Source: Macrolepiota albuminosa (lineage: Eukaryota; Basidiomycota; Agaricomycetes; Agaricales; Agaricaceae). From it: a stretch of DNA of 64,000 nucleotides. A program made the translations under genes and the position numbers. Below, piece after piece: positions 10,740-23,286 of the stretch. The DNA is taken from positions 1,457,534 through 1,521,533 of the forward strand of contig JAMWFC010000088.1 of assembly GCA_027475525.1 (NCBI GenBank). Direction: 5' to 3'. Every line of letters starts with the position of its first letter. Within the stretch, counting starts at the first letter, position 1. The notes beneath the pieces were generated by a model. The model saw nothing but the letters and a program-made list of their open reading frames with translations. It had not been told where the DNA came from and made no database searches.

Positions 10740-11640
10740 CCAAATTTCTTATATGAAGAGGATCAGGAAGGGGCAAACTGGCTCAACACACTGGACATGA
10801 TTGGAAGAACCTTTCACCCCACCACTTGAGACCACATTCTGAACAGAGTGTGTGACCACAGTAAAGACTGTGCAGTAAAGTAAACAAAATGACAAAATAA
10901 ATAATGGTTTTGACTTGCAGTAATAGACCTGTGATCGGCTTATAGCGGATAGGACAGATGGCAATCTCCCGTAGTTTTGAAACAATCTATGGTGATTGTT
11001 ATTCAATGCAGAATGTGAGGGATCAAATACAACATTATACTGGTGCCAGATGATCCCTCTCAGCTGTGACAGCTGTAAGTTCATCCGTGGTCACCGCGAG
11101 TTGATTTTGCTCATTCAGAAATTGGGCTCTGAGAGTGTCGCGATCCTGGCGGATCAACAGTTACAATGAAATCTCATTTATAAGAAGACATTCAGAAATT
11201 GGGCTCTGAGAGTGTCGCGATCCTGGCGGATCAACAGTTACAATGAAATCTCGTTTATAAGAAGACACAAACGAGCAAAGCTTCATCTCTTTGCTTCTGG
11301 AGCACCGAAACTTCTTCCTTTGCACAATTCAACAGAGAATTTAGCCAAGAAATCTCCTGAGATTGTTTTTTAAAAAGAAGAGGGATGCCGATAATAAGAA
11401 CCTTACTTGATTTTTGTCCTCCTTGAATTTCTTAGCTGCTCGAGAACGTTCCATTTCGACGGCATTTCTGGGCTGTGTCCTTTCTGAGAAACAGTCAATA
11501 TACTGAGAGTCATGGTTCCTGGTTCCGACCTCTGGCAAGGTTGCCTGGGCTGTGTCCTTTCTGAGAAACAGTCAATATACTGAGAGTCATGGTTCCTGGT
11601 TCCGACCTCTGGCAAGGTTGCCTGTGAGCTCATGATGAGG
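10740..11640 (-). pseudogene. Coiled-coil RING-finger protein, interrupted
   Basis: At 10870-10750 the minus strand reads YCGHTLCSECGLKWWGERFF then QSCPVC. That is the CGHxxCxxC and CPxC half of a C3HC4 RING finger, typical of an E3 ubiquitin ligase. The first zinc pair (CPIRYKP, near 10945) seems to lie before a short intron with acceptor CTGCACAG. Upstream (11150-11040) is coiled coil: LIRQDRDTLRAQFLNEQNQL, TAVTAERDHL. A stop follows CPVC in frame. Two tandem 77-bp duplications (11114, 11470) break the reading frame and may be artificial. Without them the protein would be coiled coil followed by a C-terminal RING. Confidence 0.6.
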
Positions 11641-12007
11641 TCAAGAGCATTGAAAAAGAGAAACTATTATACCGTCTGACTTTTGACATCCTTGAAATCT
11701 GATTCTTCATCTGAGAAAAAAAGCTCCCCCTTAGGGATGATCAACGTCTTCTTTTTCCAAGTTTGAGCAGCAGCGCTACAGGGAAGAGAGAGGCACAGAT
11801 CCTGGGCGCAAGACTTGTTGGGTCGATCTGCAGGCATGAGATGCAAGACGGATAGAGGGTACCCATTCTAGTTTCTTTCTGTTTCTCTTTTTGAGAGAAT
11901 TTGGATGACAGCCACGAGGCACCCAGGTGTACACAAAGGCAATGATGATGAATTAAAATTTAACCGGCGGCAATCATATGTCAACCATTTCTCTTTCGAC
12001 GCAGATA

Positions 12008-12107
12008 NNNNNNNNNNNNNNNNNNNNNNNNNNNNNNNNNNNNNNNNNNNNNNNNNNNNNNNNNNNNNNNNNNNNNNNNNNNNNNNNNNNNNNNNNNNNN
12101 NNNNNNN
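12008..12107. other. Assembly gap of 100 N
   Basis: Exactly 100 N, the conventional placeholder for a gap of unknown length. It lies between the RING gene and the 3' end of the Tnp2 gene, so the terminal Tnp2 exons may be missing. Confidence 0.99.
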
Positions 12108-12229
12108 TATCACATTTCACAAACAAAATTTTTTTCTTGAAGTTTTTCAAGCGTTGCAAGACTAATGAACCATTACCTCTGCTTTGAAACAATGGAGATT
12201 GCTAACACATACACATTTCAATGAAACAA

Positions 12230-12742
12230 CTACCATGATTTCATCCCACTTGAACCTTGCGCAATGGGCTTCAATCTCAGCGACTGGTGCCGCTTTGAGT
12301 TGTGAATGTGTCTGAGTGCTCCAGATGCTTGCTCCAAGCTCAGGATACTCCTGGTACGGGTTGTGGGGGATATCAGATGGCTGATGATGTACCCTGACAA
12401 TCCAGACTCCTTGTAAATGCCTACTCTCTTAAGACACTTTGGGAAACTTGATGATCTGTTTAATGGTAAACGGAGCAGGTGTACCATGTAATGTTACGGA
12501 GCTGTTGCCACAGTGCCTCATCTGAGTCGTGAAAGATAGACCATGGTGCCAAACTTGAGATCGTGTGATTGCATCTGATGGGATGAGTGCATGCAGGTCA
12601 GCACGTTTGATTGCATCTATACTTTCAAGAGAGATGGAAGCAGTTTTCCCTTTGACGCCTAAATCCTCATCAAAAGACTGGACCATTTTCCAAATCCTGA
12701 AAGGTAGCTGCATCATCATGCTTGGTTGCAAGTATGCCACAA
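12230..12742 (-). pseudogene. Tnp2 transposase gene, 3' part beyond the copia insertion
   Basis: Minus-strand frame (12740-12430) reads AYLQPSMMMQLPFRIWKMVQ then TRSQVWHHGLSFTTQMRHCGNSSV. The next frame down contains a segment with EASIWSTQ-like and HCARFKWDEIM-like residues. These follow the order of the region C-terminal to the transposase core in Agaricomycete Tnp2 proteins. It is the direct continuation of the 17445-20735 gene, separated by the copia element. The end is not resolved because of the N gap. Confidence 0.5.
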
Positions 12743-12915
12743 TGTTTAACAGAGTCCAACTATAGTTACACTATCAGCTTCTCGTAATACTATTGTGCAA
12801 TAAGACAACATACCTCAGTCGATGTGATAACGACTGAGGTATGATTACGTTCCTCTTCGACTCAACTACTCTCTGGTCACATGTTTGTGACGCACTCACG
12901 ACTCTATCTCGAACA
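12743..12915 (-). repeat. Copia 3' LTR
   Basis: 173 bp. Compared with the other LTR it has about 60 extra bases (ACTATAGTTACACTATCAGC and onward) before CTCAGTCGATGTGATAACGA. Several substitutions separate the two LTRs, so the insertion is not very recent. Confidence 0.85.
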
Positions 12916-13063
12916 CTCCCCCAGATTCGTGATACGTGTCAGTTCTCGAATAAACGGAGTTCTGCACAGAACTTAGTGTGTTGCGATCATGGTAATGGTT
13001 TGGTGAACAAGTCGGCTATGTTGTCTGCACTTGATATGTATGTTATCGAGATGTCTCCTTCTT

Positions 13064-16000
13064 CTACGCAATGTCATATAAAATGATGCTGAACGTCGAT
13101 ATGTTTTCAGCGATTGCGATCGATCCGTTATTGTCTCCCTTCAGTTGAGCTGGCTTGGGAACTGCCATTCCTATTTCGGAGAGTGCTGCATACATCCACT
13201 TGATCTGCTCAGCAGCTCTCCCTAGTGCTATATACTTGGCCTTGGTAGTTGACGTGGATACCGTGTCCTGGAACTTCGAACTCCAGCTTGTGGGTCCTCC
13301 AGCTTGCAGATACACTCCTCCTGATATGGATTTGTGCATGTCTACGTCTGCTGTGAAATCTGAGTCGTAGGACCCTCGGAGTATATAGTCCTGATACTTG
13401 GTCCCTCCGTATCGTAGTTTGTAGTGAAGGGTGGCTTTTATATAACGCATTACATGTTGCAGCGCCAACCAGTGTTGTTTCCTGGGGTTTGACATAAATT
13501 GGCTCAACGATGTGATGGCATATGCAATGTCCGGTTGTGTACCTATTTGCGTGTACATTAATGATCCCAGAACTTTGTTGTATGGTTTATCTGCCATATA
13601 TTGGTGTTCTTCTTCTGTGGTTGGTGATTGGGATTGGCTAAGGATTATGCCTGGTGGGAGTGGTGTATACTTCGGGGTACAGTCTGCCATGCCGTATTTT
13701 TCTAGGGTTCGCTTCAAGTACTCCTCTTGATCCAGAACAATGAGCTTCATTGTCCGATTGCGCGTAACTCGAATCCCCAAGACGAAATTGATGTCTCCCA
13801 GATCTTTTATCTCATATTTCTCCCCCAGTTCCTTTTGTGCACATATGGCTTCTTCCTTCGATGAGGACATTCCCGAGGTGTCGTCTGTGTATGTGCTTGT
13901 GATTGTAATCTCACCATCCCTATTTCTTGATTGTATGGACTGATCTGCTTCGGATCGTGTATAACCTAAGCGTTTCATGTCCTTGTCAAGGGTACGCCAC
14001 CAGTTGTGAGCACCGTCCATTGTTCCATATATCGCCTTATCTAAGAGTGATACCAGACTTTTCTCATTATCTGTGTTGTGCATTTCGGTACTCCCCCGAA
14101 CTCGTATGCCCAAATTGATGTCGACTTTAAGCACATCGCTCGGTCTCACTTCGTATCCTTCTGGTTGCTCCATTAGGATTGGTGCTTGTGTAGGTGCGTT
14201 CAGATATGCGCTTGCATAATCAATTTGCCATATTTCATAGTCTTTAACCGTTCCTACAGCAAGGTTCATTCGTAACGATTTGTACTTTACCACCGAGGCG
14301 TAGGTGGCGAAGAAGTTGACCCCTGGTAGCTGGGAAAACCCTTTTGCGACCAATCGTGCTTTACAACTAATGACCTTTCCATTCAGTAGCTGGGAAAACC
14401 CTTTTGCGACCAATCGTGCTTTACGACTAATGACCTTTCCATTCGTGTCATACTTAAGCGCGCAAGTCCATTGGTTTTTCATTGTGCATGCTCCCTCAGG
14501 GCGTTTGATCAGGCGCCAAACCTTCCAATCATACATACATCGCATCTCTTTGTCCATCGGGCCCTTCCACAAGTCAGGCCTCGTCATCGCTTCCGAATAT
14601 GATTTCGGTACCCATAGATTGTCCGACTCAAGGACTTCTGTGGCTAATGCGTCTGGTGCTGCTTGAAACGTCTCTTCTTCACTTTCAGGGTCAGACGAGT
14701 TCTCTTCGGTTAGCACGTCGCTTCTCACTTCAGGGTTGGTGGCAGCTCGGGCAGCTATACGGGCTGATCTCCTAAGTTCTGTCGGGGCTGTTTGATGAAC
14801 ATTGTCGGTTACTTCTGGGCTTGCTGACACGGTGTCGTCAATGCTGTTTGCACTGCTTGCACTCTCGGTTACGTGCTCATTGTTACACTTGACTCCCAGT
14901 ATCTCCATAATGTCTGCTGGATTATCCTGGTGCTCGTGTTTCAGTGTACGGTTAGACAATCCCTCCTCAAAGATCATGTCTCTAGACCTAAAGATCCGCC
15001 CCATGCTCCGCTCCAACAGTTTGTAATCCCCTATTCCAAACTAACCGATCAGGACTGCTTTGCACGACCGTGGTTTAAGTTTGCTATTCCTGTCTGTCCT
15101 CGGTACCTTTGCGTAAGCGATACAGCCAAATGGCTGCAAATATGACATGTCGGGCTTGTTTCCAGTCCTAATTTCAAAAGGCGTCTTATCCGGGTGTCTA
15201 GCGCTTGGTATTAGGTCGATAATATATATTGCTGTTGATGTGGCTTCCCCCCAGTAATGTGATGGTAATCATGACTTGTGCAACATGCTTTGTGATAAAT
15301 CGAGGATCGTATGGTTTCTTCTCTCAACAACACCATTCGCAGCTGATGAATGGGGTGGTGTCGTTTCATGTATGATCCCTCTCTTTCCGCAGTACGTGTC
15401 CCATAGTTCATTTTTGAACTCGGTTCCCCCATCGGTTCTCACTTGCTTAATCCTATACCCGGTCTGATTCTCCACTCGCATGTCAAAGGCCTGCAAACAT
15501 TCTACTGTAGCTTCCTTTGTCTTATGTGACAGGTACCAGGCATCGCATTCAGCCCCTCCCTGGTCAACTGCCACCAGCATGAGTGTTTTGCCACCTGTTG
15601 TTTGGACGCGTGCCGGTCCCCATATATCAAACACAACCTGCTCGTATGGTTCACACTCCGGTTCAATAACTGCGTCAAAAGGCCATTGTGAGTGTTTTCC
15701 CATGATGCAATCCTCACATTTTCCAATGACTGAGGACTTCGTGATGTCTAGCCCTTTCACTATCTCATTTCGTATCATCTTGTGCACTGTACTCTCCCCT
15801 ATGTGTCTGAGTCGTCTGTGCCATGTCTCGAAATCGACAGGGTGAGTTAGCGACCACGTTGCCATTGCGCTTGGGGGTGGCTCAACGAAGTTAACTATGA
15901 ACATAGTTCCATTCATGGGGCAGTGAAGAAACGGTTTCCCATCTGTAGCAAATAGTGTTGCTCCCTTTCCGGTGATTTCCATCCTCACCCCTTTTCTGAT

Positions 16001-17047
16001 CAGCGATCCCACTGATATGAGGTTGTGCGTTAGCTCCGGTGCATGCAGCGCATTTTTGAAGATGAGTTCCACTATTTCTCCTTTGTATTGGACCCATTTT
16101 TGGACTCATCTGCAACCGTGTATTCTGAATTCTCCCCCTTTTGCCATAGATCCAATTAAGTCCCCATTGTTGGGGGTATTGTACATGATGAAATCTGATC
16201 TCTCCGTAAAAAAATGGCGGCTTGCGGCTGAATCAGCGTAAGTAATGGTATCCTGTTTCGAGTCTTTCCTCGGCATGGTCACAAATGCAAAACATCGAAT
16301 GTTATGAGCGTTGCTAGCTGAGATGACCGTAGCGTTAGCCTGTGGTGGTGCCGTAGAAGTAGTTGTTGTCGCCGTCGTCAATTGTAGGGTATTTGACGCT
16401 GCTGTTGTACCCTGTGACTGCTTACTCCCCTTTTTCCACCAGTCGGGGAATTGTCCCTCCATTCCGCCACCTTTTCTAAAGCATTTCTCCTTCGGGTGAC
16501 CAGTTCTTTTGCAATTATCGCAAATCACTTTCTCTTTATCTCCTCGATAATTCCCAGCCTGGGTTGATAGTGCCTGTACCGACTTGGCTGGCGTTACCGC
16601 ATTTGGTCCATGCAGCAACAACGCGTGCGTGGTGAGTCTCGCGATAACTTTGGCTGACGTATTCTCTGTTAATAGTGCACCTGTTACTGCCGCCCAAGAA
16701 CTCGGCATCGATTTGATGATGTATGTGCGGAAACGTCTATCATTGATTCCTGCTCCCTGATCATTCGCCTTGGCCCAAGCAGTACGCATGGCTCGGAAAT
16801 GCGCCTCGATGTTAGACCCATCCACATATTTGACGGCATTCAATTCTTCTTCAGCATGAATCAGTCCCAGATCGGACTTAGCATCATGAATCGTGGTGAG
16901 TGATGCCCATGCCTCTGCTGCTGATCCTTCCATGTTTACTCCGGCTCCAACTGGGTTTATAACGTTCAGGGTGATCATGCTACACGCATATGCATCGCGT
17001 TGGATCCATTCTTCGGCTGTTGGGTTTGATGCTCCCCACCACTTCAT
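13064..17047 (-). pseudogene. Copia gag-pol polyprotein, frameshifted
   Basis: Gag frame from about 17047 to 16106 contains the zinc knuckle CDNCKRTGHPKEKC and then the protease motif ITYADSAASRHFF. Frame 16072-15269 covers the GAG-pre-integrase region (WHRRLRHIGESTV) and integrase core (VVFDIWGPA, GTEFKN, PPHSSAANGVVERRNHTI). Frame 15016-13064 (650 codons) gives RT (MDKEMRCMYDWKVWRLIKRP, YTDDTSG at the YVDD position) and RNase H (YIALGRAAEQIKWM, GDNNGSIAIAEN). An imperfect 60-bp duplication at 14337 repeats KARLVAKGFSQL. Frameshifts separate gag, integrase and RT, and the RNase H end is altered. Confidence 0.92.
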
Positions 17048-17318
17048 TTCCACACTATTCAGTTCATCTTCATTCTTCCCTCAGTCAATACCTGGGTTCA
17101 TGATTGTCCCGTTTAAATATCCTAACAATCCTCGCCCACGCGCAGCTTTGGTTATAATTGTCTTAAATGCGGTCCAATTTGTTCCATCGAATTTTTCATC
17201 CGTCAGTAACAAGAACAGCGGTGGATTCTGTGCCATGGCGTCTATGCTTCAATTTGGTTCGGTTTCTGGTCTATTCAGTGAGTTGTTCTATGTGTTGAGT
17301 TGGTCAGGGCCCATAACC

Positions 17319-17437
17319 TGTTTAACAGAGTCCAACTCAGTCGATGTGATAACGACTGAGGTATGATTACATTCCTCTTTGACTCGACTACTCTCTGGTC
17401 ACGTGTTCGTGATGCGCTCACGACTCTATCTCGAACA
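17319..17437 (-). repeat. Copia 5' LTR
   Basis: 119 bp, TG...CA, lacking the internal 60 bp found in the 12743 LTR. A 77-bp tandem duplication of flanking DNA begins at its outer edge (17437 and 17514). Confidence 0.85.
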
Positions 17438-17444
17438 CACGAGC

Positions 17445-20400
17445 TTGAGGTTGAACTAGAACTTGAAAGAATTTGAGGCACTCCTTAACAACCCGTGGAC
17501 AACTTTCCTTGAAACACGAGCTTGAGGTTGAACTAGAACTTGAAAGAATTTGAGGCACTCCTTAACAACCCGTGGACAACTTTCCTTGAAAAATAGGCCT
17601 CTCAAGTTGGCAGCTTTATGCCAGGATTGAAGTATTGTTTCTTCATATTCATCTAGTTTTCTCAAGTCAGAATCAGCTCAACCTAGAATAGGCAGAGGAT
17701 TTACATTTCTTATAATTGGTTGAAAGCCGTTGCAACTGACCGATCGCGCGTTCAAATGGGAAGGCCCACCACCCATGGACAGGACCATAGAGCTTTATGA
17801 ACTCTGGAATGTGAAAAGCCATGTGGTGATTAGGGACACACTCATAGAACGGAAATATTCTCTGGAGTTCTCGCCAATATTCAACCATGCGATTTATGTA
17901 TAGTATGGAGTGTGCTTCACTGGTGACTTGAGAGGTTGCCAAGGTAATTGCCAATATTCAACCATGCGATTTATGTATAGTATGGAGTGTGCTTCACTGG
18001 TGACTTGAGAGGTTGCCAAGGTAATTGCGGTCATGAGTAGCATGGTAAGATGCAGCAATTCCACGCATTTGGTATCTGACCATTTCCGAACCAAGGAGAT
18101 CAGCAAATTTAAGCAACCGAGTGTGCGCCATTCATCGGCCTTGAGTTTCGATCCTGACAGAAGAGGAACTAAAGTGACCCAGGAGGGCTTTACGATATAA
18201 TCCATATCATCTCTGATGCTATGAATCTCTTCGTCTGTTAACACATTTCCAGGTTCTATATATGTGTTGGTTTTGACTTGTTTCATTCTCTGCGAAAGGA
18301 TGTTAGTTGCATTCAATAAGAAAAATGTCAGCACGTGCCCAAGTTATGATAGCTCGTGAGTACTCCTCTCTTGTAAGTCTCTTTGCGCCAGATCGCATTT
18401 CACATTGAAGACCTCTGGCGACGTAAACCAAGGCCGGTAAAGCAATTTTAGCCCATTTTTTCACTGCACTTGCATTTCACATTGAAGACCTCTGGCGACG
18501 TAAACCAAGGCCGGTAAAGCAATTTTAGCCCATTTTTTCACTGCACTTTCAAACACAGTATCCTTGTCGCTGAATTCTATATGTTCCAATAGCCAACAAA
18601 GGAGTGACTGTGCAGCTTTCATAGATGATTTTGCCTGTGGCTCAGGGTTATCAAAAGTGAATGGTATCTTTACAATTAATGCTTTATGTGGAACAACTTC
18701 TTTCCATCTACTCTTTTTACCTTCGGGGTTGTAACCAAGAATGCTCCGAAAATGCTCCTTGATGAGATTGAGAAACAAGTTATGCATGGGATTGACGACG
18801 AGATAGGACGATGGCTTGTAATAGGGCAACCTGAGAAGTTCGGTCCATCATATACCATATTTTTCTACCAATTTTTTGGCTGCTTCTGTAGAGGGAGCAG
18901 ATATGTATTTCTCCGCCTTTCACCTACAGTCAGCATTGATACACAATCAAAATTATTATAGGAATGAAAAGACCTGCAGCATTCGCAGTGGGAACAGAAC
19001 AATTCATGGTTGATTGTAGTAAAGCCTTCAGGAGGTCGCAGACAACGAGGATAATGGCACAAAAAATCAACCGCCCATAGAGATAGTCTGCAGTCCGGCT
19101 AAACCAAACACCTTCCCAAAATGCAAGGAAGGCGTCGACAATCGGTTTCAGGTGGGGGTTGATACCGTCCACCTCCACGGAAGGCTCGTGCAGACCAGGA
19201 ATCAGCTGAACGTAGAGATTCTCAGGCTTGTGCCATTCTTCTATAGGTAGATTAAGACATGCAACGGAAATCATTCCAACAGAGATCTTCTTTCCAGCTT
19301 GCTTATTGCCCAGTGGATTGAAGAAATCCACTCTGATCAAAAATAAATAATGACCAGCATTTGTGTTGCCAGAGAGACTAAAGTGAGTTTTGCCATCGGG
19401 CCCCATGAACTCCTGAATTGCAGAGCCCTGAAAGATATCTGTTATTTTCCCACCTTCGGAAGCACGCATCTTCTCCCAAGCTTGGTCCATCTTTTTCTTG
19501 TAACCATGTCGGGACAGTAAACCTGCGAACCAATCTTTGAAGTCGAAAACAACATAGGACCATATGGGGACGTATATAGTGAGATTCAGTTGCCCAACAG
19601 ATTTTGGGTGAATAAGCAGCTCCTTACACTTCTTGCCATGATGCCTGGCACTACAACGCTCTGGATACACCGGAATGTCATCATATATATCCTTTCCATT
19701 GTCTTCACCACTCTTGCCCTTGATTGCTCTGTAAATCGAGTGACATGCTGGGCAGGCCGCATATACCTCAGATTTCCCTTCCAGGCACAAAGTCTTGATT
19801 GCAACACAAATGTCATGAGGGAACATTTTGTCAAAGTGTAAACCCAGAGCGGTCAATGCATGAGGGAGAGCTTCCATGACAATGTCCAAAAGCTTTTTGC
19901 ACATTTGGAATAACCAGCATGTGCCTCGACGAGGAAGGTGGAGAGTGATGTGGCAAACAGCAACCATGAGTATCACCACCTGTAGAAACGCCACCACTCC
20001 AACAAGACTGGGCAAGAAATGTGCCCCTATGAGGAATTGTCAATAATCAGGAAACATATGAATCTGCTGGTACTGACCAGTGTCGAACTTACTCCCAGCT
20101 AAAGCATCCTCCTGAGCAATGCGTCTCACCAAGGCATCTTGCCATGTCTGCATTGTGACTTTGAAAAGGCTGTAGACCGTATCCCGCAACAACCATACTG
20201 TTTTGTAAGTTTTGACTACAGCCAGAATCTTTGACATTGCCATTGGAAGAAGCTTGGCTGGTTCCTCTGCCAGAGCTTGTTTGATGTTGCCTAGTTCCTT
20301 GATATTGCCTGCCAGCTTAATGTCGCTGGCTCCAGTCAGGGCATTCCCAACAGCCTTGATATCTGAATGCAGAGTTTTGAGACCATCCTTGATTTCGTGA

Positions 20401-20735
20401 AGTAGAGAGACCAATTTTTTTGTTTTAGTAAAACGAGAGTCTAGCGCAGGAGCAGCAATCGATGGCTGTATCACAGCAGGGTGCAAATTGAGGTTGCCGA
20501 TTGGGAGATTATCAATTGCTCTTGACAATTCAGCGTCATGAGCTGCCTGAGCCGCCTGATTAGCGGATACCATCGATCGAATCTTCTCAGTATTATCGTT
20601 CGATTGATGTTTTTTATAAGTGCGAAGGTTAACAAAACGCCCTCGTTGAGTGTCTGAGATCATCTCTTCCTTACACTGTGCAAAGGTACACTGGCATAAA
20701 ATGAGCTTCTTGTCATTGTCGTCTGCGTCTTTCAT
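17445..20735 (-). CDS. Tnp2-family (CACTA/EnSpm) transposase, 5' part, interrupted
   Basis: The first exon (20735-20040) starts MKDADDNDKKLILCQCTFAQ, the cysteine-rich N-terminus common in this family, followed by YKKHQ. The core is in the 361-codon frame 20015-18930: KSVGQLNLTIYVPIWSYVVF-like lead, ITDIFQGSAIQEFMGPDGKT, RVDFFNPLGNKQAGKKISVG, CLNLPIEEWHKPENLY, GLHEPSVEVDGINPHLKPIV and VVCDLLKALLQ. The acidic residues in RVDFFNP and VVCDL are retained. Later exons (18829-17460) contain YYKPSSYLVVNPMHNLFLNL, LGCLNLLISLVRKWSD, YLYINRMVEYW and HGWWAFPFERAIGQLQRLS, also standard for the family. Three 77-bp duplications (17437, 17873, 18395) break the frame and may be artificial. The gene is cut at its 3' side by the copia element. 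It is the likely original mobility gene of the giant element, since CACTA enzymes act on CACT-ended elements and give 3-bp duplications. Confidence 0.88.
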
Positions 20736-21045
20736 GATTGAGGGAGAATGAGATGGGATGGGGGGACAAAGGACAAGGCGCAGAAAACGATTTCTTCAGA
20801 TATCAAACACACGCGAGATCATTGATCTCGCGTAACGATTTGGGAGATTATGATCGCCCCATAAAAAACGCCGCTTCACACCCTGTTTGTCTGGCGCATC
20901 AGGGCGCAGCTCGCAAGGCATATTCCATATACACTGTTTCCAAGCAGAGTCTGAAATGATATAAAATCGGAGAGGGAAGAGGTATGTCAAGCATCTTGGA
21001 ACGCGGAAGCTTGGGACACTAATACTGGATCTTGTATTCCGAAAA
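20736..21045. other. Intergenic, head of Tnp2 gene
   Basis: About 300 bp between the Tnp2 start and the end of the WD40 gene. It contains a short palindrome, CGCGAGATCA-TTGATCTCGCG (20813-20833). This could be a regulatory site or a chance hairpin. No gene seen. Confidence 0.45.
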
Positions 21046-23207
21046 TTACAATAAAACTAGTACGAGATGAACTCCCATGGCCTCGGAGGCATCAGAGCCT
21101 TCACTTCTGGCAGTGCTGCTGGTCGATGTTTCCTCAACCGGCTGATGCACAACTGATCCTATATGAGGGACAGTGGACACAGTAGTCTCATGAACGAGCG
21201 AAGTAGTCACAGTCTGAGTCATGACATCGGGGGCAACTGTGACTGTACATGTAACGTACGTTATCATAGCTTCGCATGCCATAGCAAATTCAGTTGATAT
21301 CAGTGGCTCAACGGTTTGATAGACAGTGTGCGTCAGTACAACCAAGGACGCAGAGGTAGTTGAGGCTGGAGCTATGCTGTTTTGGGTTGCCAGAGCGAGG
21401 CGACTGGCTATTACAGGAATGGGCTATGAGCAACACGTCGATCCAGGAATCCCGAGGAAACAGCAATCATACTTATATTGAAGGATCAATAAGAAAAAGT
21501 AGGAAAGAAATGCATGATGACAATTGCTAAGCACAAGATTAAGAGAGCACCCCGCTCTGCAGTTCGCGGCCACTTATCCATCAGTGGCACCGAATGTACA
21601 ACAACAGGTTTGTTCACTGGATTGACGGGCTATTTAAACAGTGAATAGAAAGCACAGTAATAGTATAGCTTCTTGCTCACTTGCTTTACCCACACTGAGG
21701 CGGTAAACTGCCAGAGCTTGATCCACCGACAATGACATGCTTGCCATTTGAGAGCTCAGCAGTGGCAACTGCTTGTATTTGTCCTGAAACTTTGATCAAT
21801 TTGTTGAAATTTCTCAAATGTTCAAACTTACTGCTCATAGGCAGCTTTTGTATGATTTCATGCGTTGCCATATCAAATACATAGATAGTATTGTGGTCAC
21901 TACCACAGACGGCAATCTTACCATCTTTAGCCCAGGCAGCTTGAATGGTGATCTGCCTTTGAAAACTGGCAGGAAGGATTGCTTCAGATAGAGACCCCAG
22001 AAACTGATGGACCTGCATGTAATGCTCTGTCAAATTATGCACCAGGAGAGAGTCCTCGCGAGGAGAAAGGGCTGCATTTCCACTGCAAGAAGTAAGCAAA
22101 TAAAACACGGGTATAGATAGAAAGGACGTGCATAGCACATGTCAAGTATTTTTGCCAGATTATTTCCGAGGTCTGCGCATCATGACAAAGCCTGACATGA
22201 AAGTCAATAATGTCAATTGGAACTCCATGTTTTGAGAAACTTAACAAACATTTCACCATTTTTGATATTGTGAACCTGAAGACTTTGATTGCCACCGCCG
22301 AAGAACGCAAGGCCAATTGGTATAGCGTGAGATTGACTTGCAATGGACCATAGCTCGATCAAATCAACTGTTTACAGTCCAGTCCAAAGATTAAACGATA
22401 CATCAAGCTCGACTCACCACCTGCATCAACGCTAAACAGTTTCAGAGTCCCACTATGGCTAGCAATAGCAAGTCGCTGATTTGTGGCGTCGAATGATTGA
22501 ACAGCAACACTGTCATTGAACTCGAAAGCTTGAAGAGACATAGAAGATCTTTGAGATTTGTGGCGTCAAATCATTGAACAGCAATACTGTCATTGAACTC
22601 AAAAGCTTGAAGAGACATAGAAGATCTTTGAGCGAACCATTTAATGCCAGTTAACAAGAAATCCAGGTCTGAGCGGCACCACCCACGGAATTTTGTTTAG
22701 ACTTAGGAATTAGGGAAATGGACCCTTGTATACTTCCCACACAAATTATCTCAGCTTTATCACCAGCGTCAGGTTTGTATATGTAAGACAAAGCAGTGAC
22801 CTTGCCCCAGGCCAAATCGTGGAGAGTTTGGATATGGACAAAGTCTTTTGTTGAATAGACGTGAACGTGGCCATCATCACCTGTGATAAAGACTGTAATG
22901 GTGGAAAAATTGGGGTGCGGTAACGACTCACTGCCAATGAACATTATAGTAGCATCCGAACTGAAAACCACAGAACTAATCGGGCCTTTGTTGCCCTTGA
23001 TGTTGAGAGAGAATTTGTATTGATTGTTCTTAGGAGACGTGAGTCCGAGATACAACTAGCATGGAGAAGTGTGATACCTGCATAATGTGCATAGATGGGT
23101 GAATTGGAAAAGGGCGATTGTCGAGTAAAGATTATGTAATATAGGACAAAGACACTACTTTTTTTGTTTTCAAAAGCCAGATGGGGATGCTCGCACAATG
23201 TCGTCAA
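21046..23207 (-). CDS. WD40 beta-propeller protein with Ser/Thr-rich tail
   Basis: Multi-exon minus-strand gene. Pieces in order are LCEHPHLAFENKK (near 23200), GPISSVVFSSDATIMFIGSE, DDGHVHVYSTKDFVHIQTLH, then GKVTALSYIYKP and EIICVGSIQGSISLIPK (22990-22700). Next come QSFDATNQRLAIASHSGTLK with LFSVDAGG (22500-22420), WAKDGKIAVCGSDHNTIYVF, DMATHEIIQKLPMS and QAVATAELSNGKHVIVGGSS (21950-21700). These are degenerate WD40 blades. A final exon (21345-21046) is rich in Thr, Ser and Val. Such propellers act as protein-interaction scaffolds. The exact partner cannot be told. A 76-bp duplication with a few mismatches occurs at 22481. The start codon is not evident near the N-terminal piece. Confidence 0.62.
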
Positions 23208-23286
23208 AGCGCCTTAGTGTGGAGAAAACATATATAATCGCTGTGAGGGAAGCATAGTCTTATACAACAAGCGGCAATGAGACTAT

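Larger units (their letters stand above)
12743..17437 (-). mobile_element. Ty1/copia LTR retrotransposon nested in the Tnp2 gene
   Basis: LTRs at 12743-12915 and 17319-17437 start TGTTTAACAGAGTCCAAC and end CTCGAACA on the plus strand. The flanking 5-mers are CACAA and CACGA, one mismatch. On the minus strand a polypurine tract CTGGGGGAG precedes the 3' LTR. Coding order on the minus strand is gag, protease, integrase, RT, RNase H, the copia order. The element separates 5' and 3' parts of one Tnp2 gene, so it arrived after the giant element already carried Tnp2. Confidence 0.93.

Noticed and set aside
14337..14456. Another 77-bp artefact in the copia RT
   Set aside because: The period is 60 bp and the copies differ, so this is an in-frame biological duplication of KARLVAKGFSQL.
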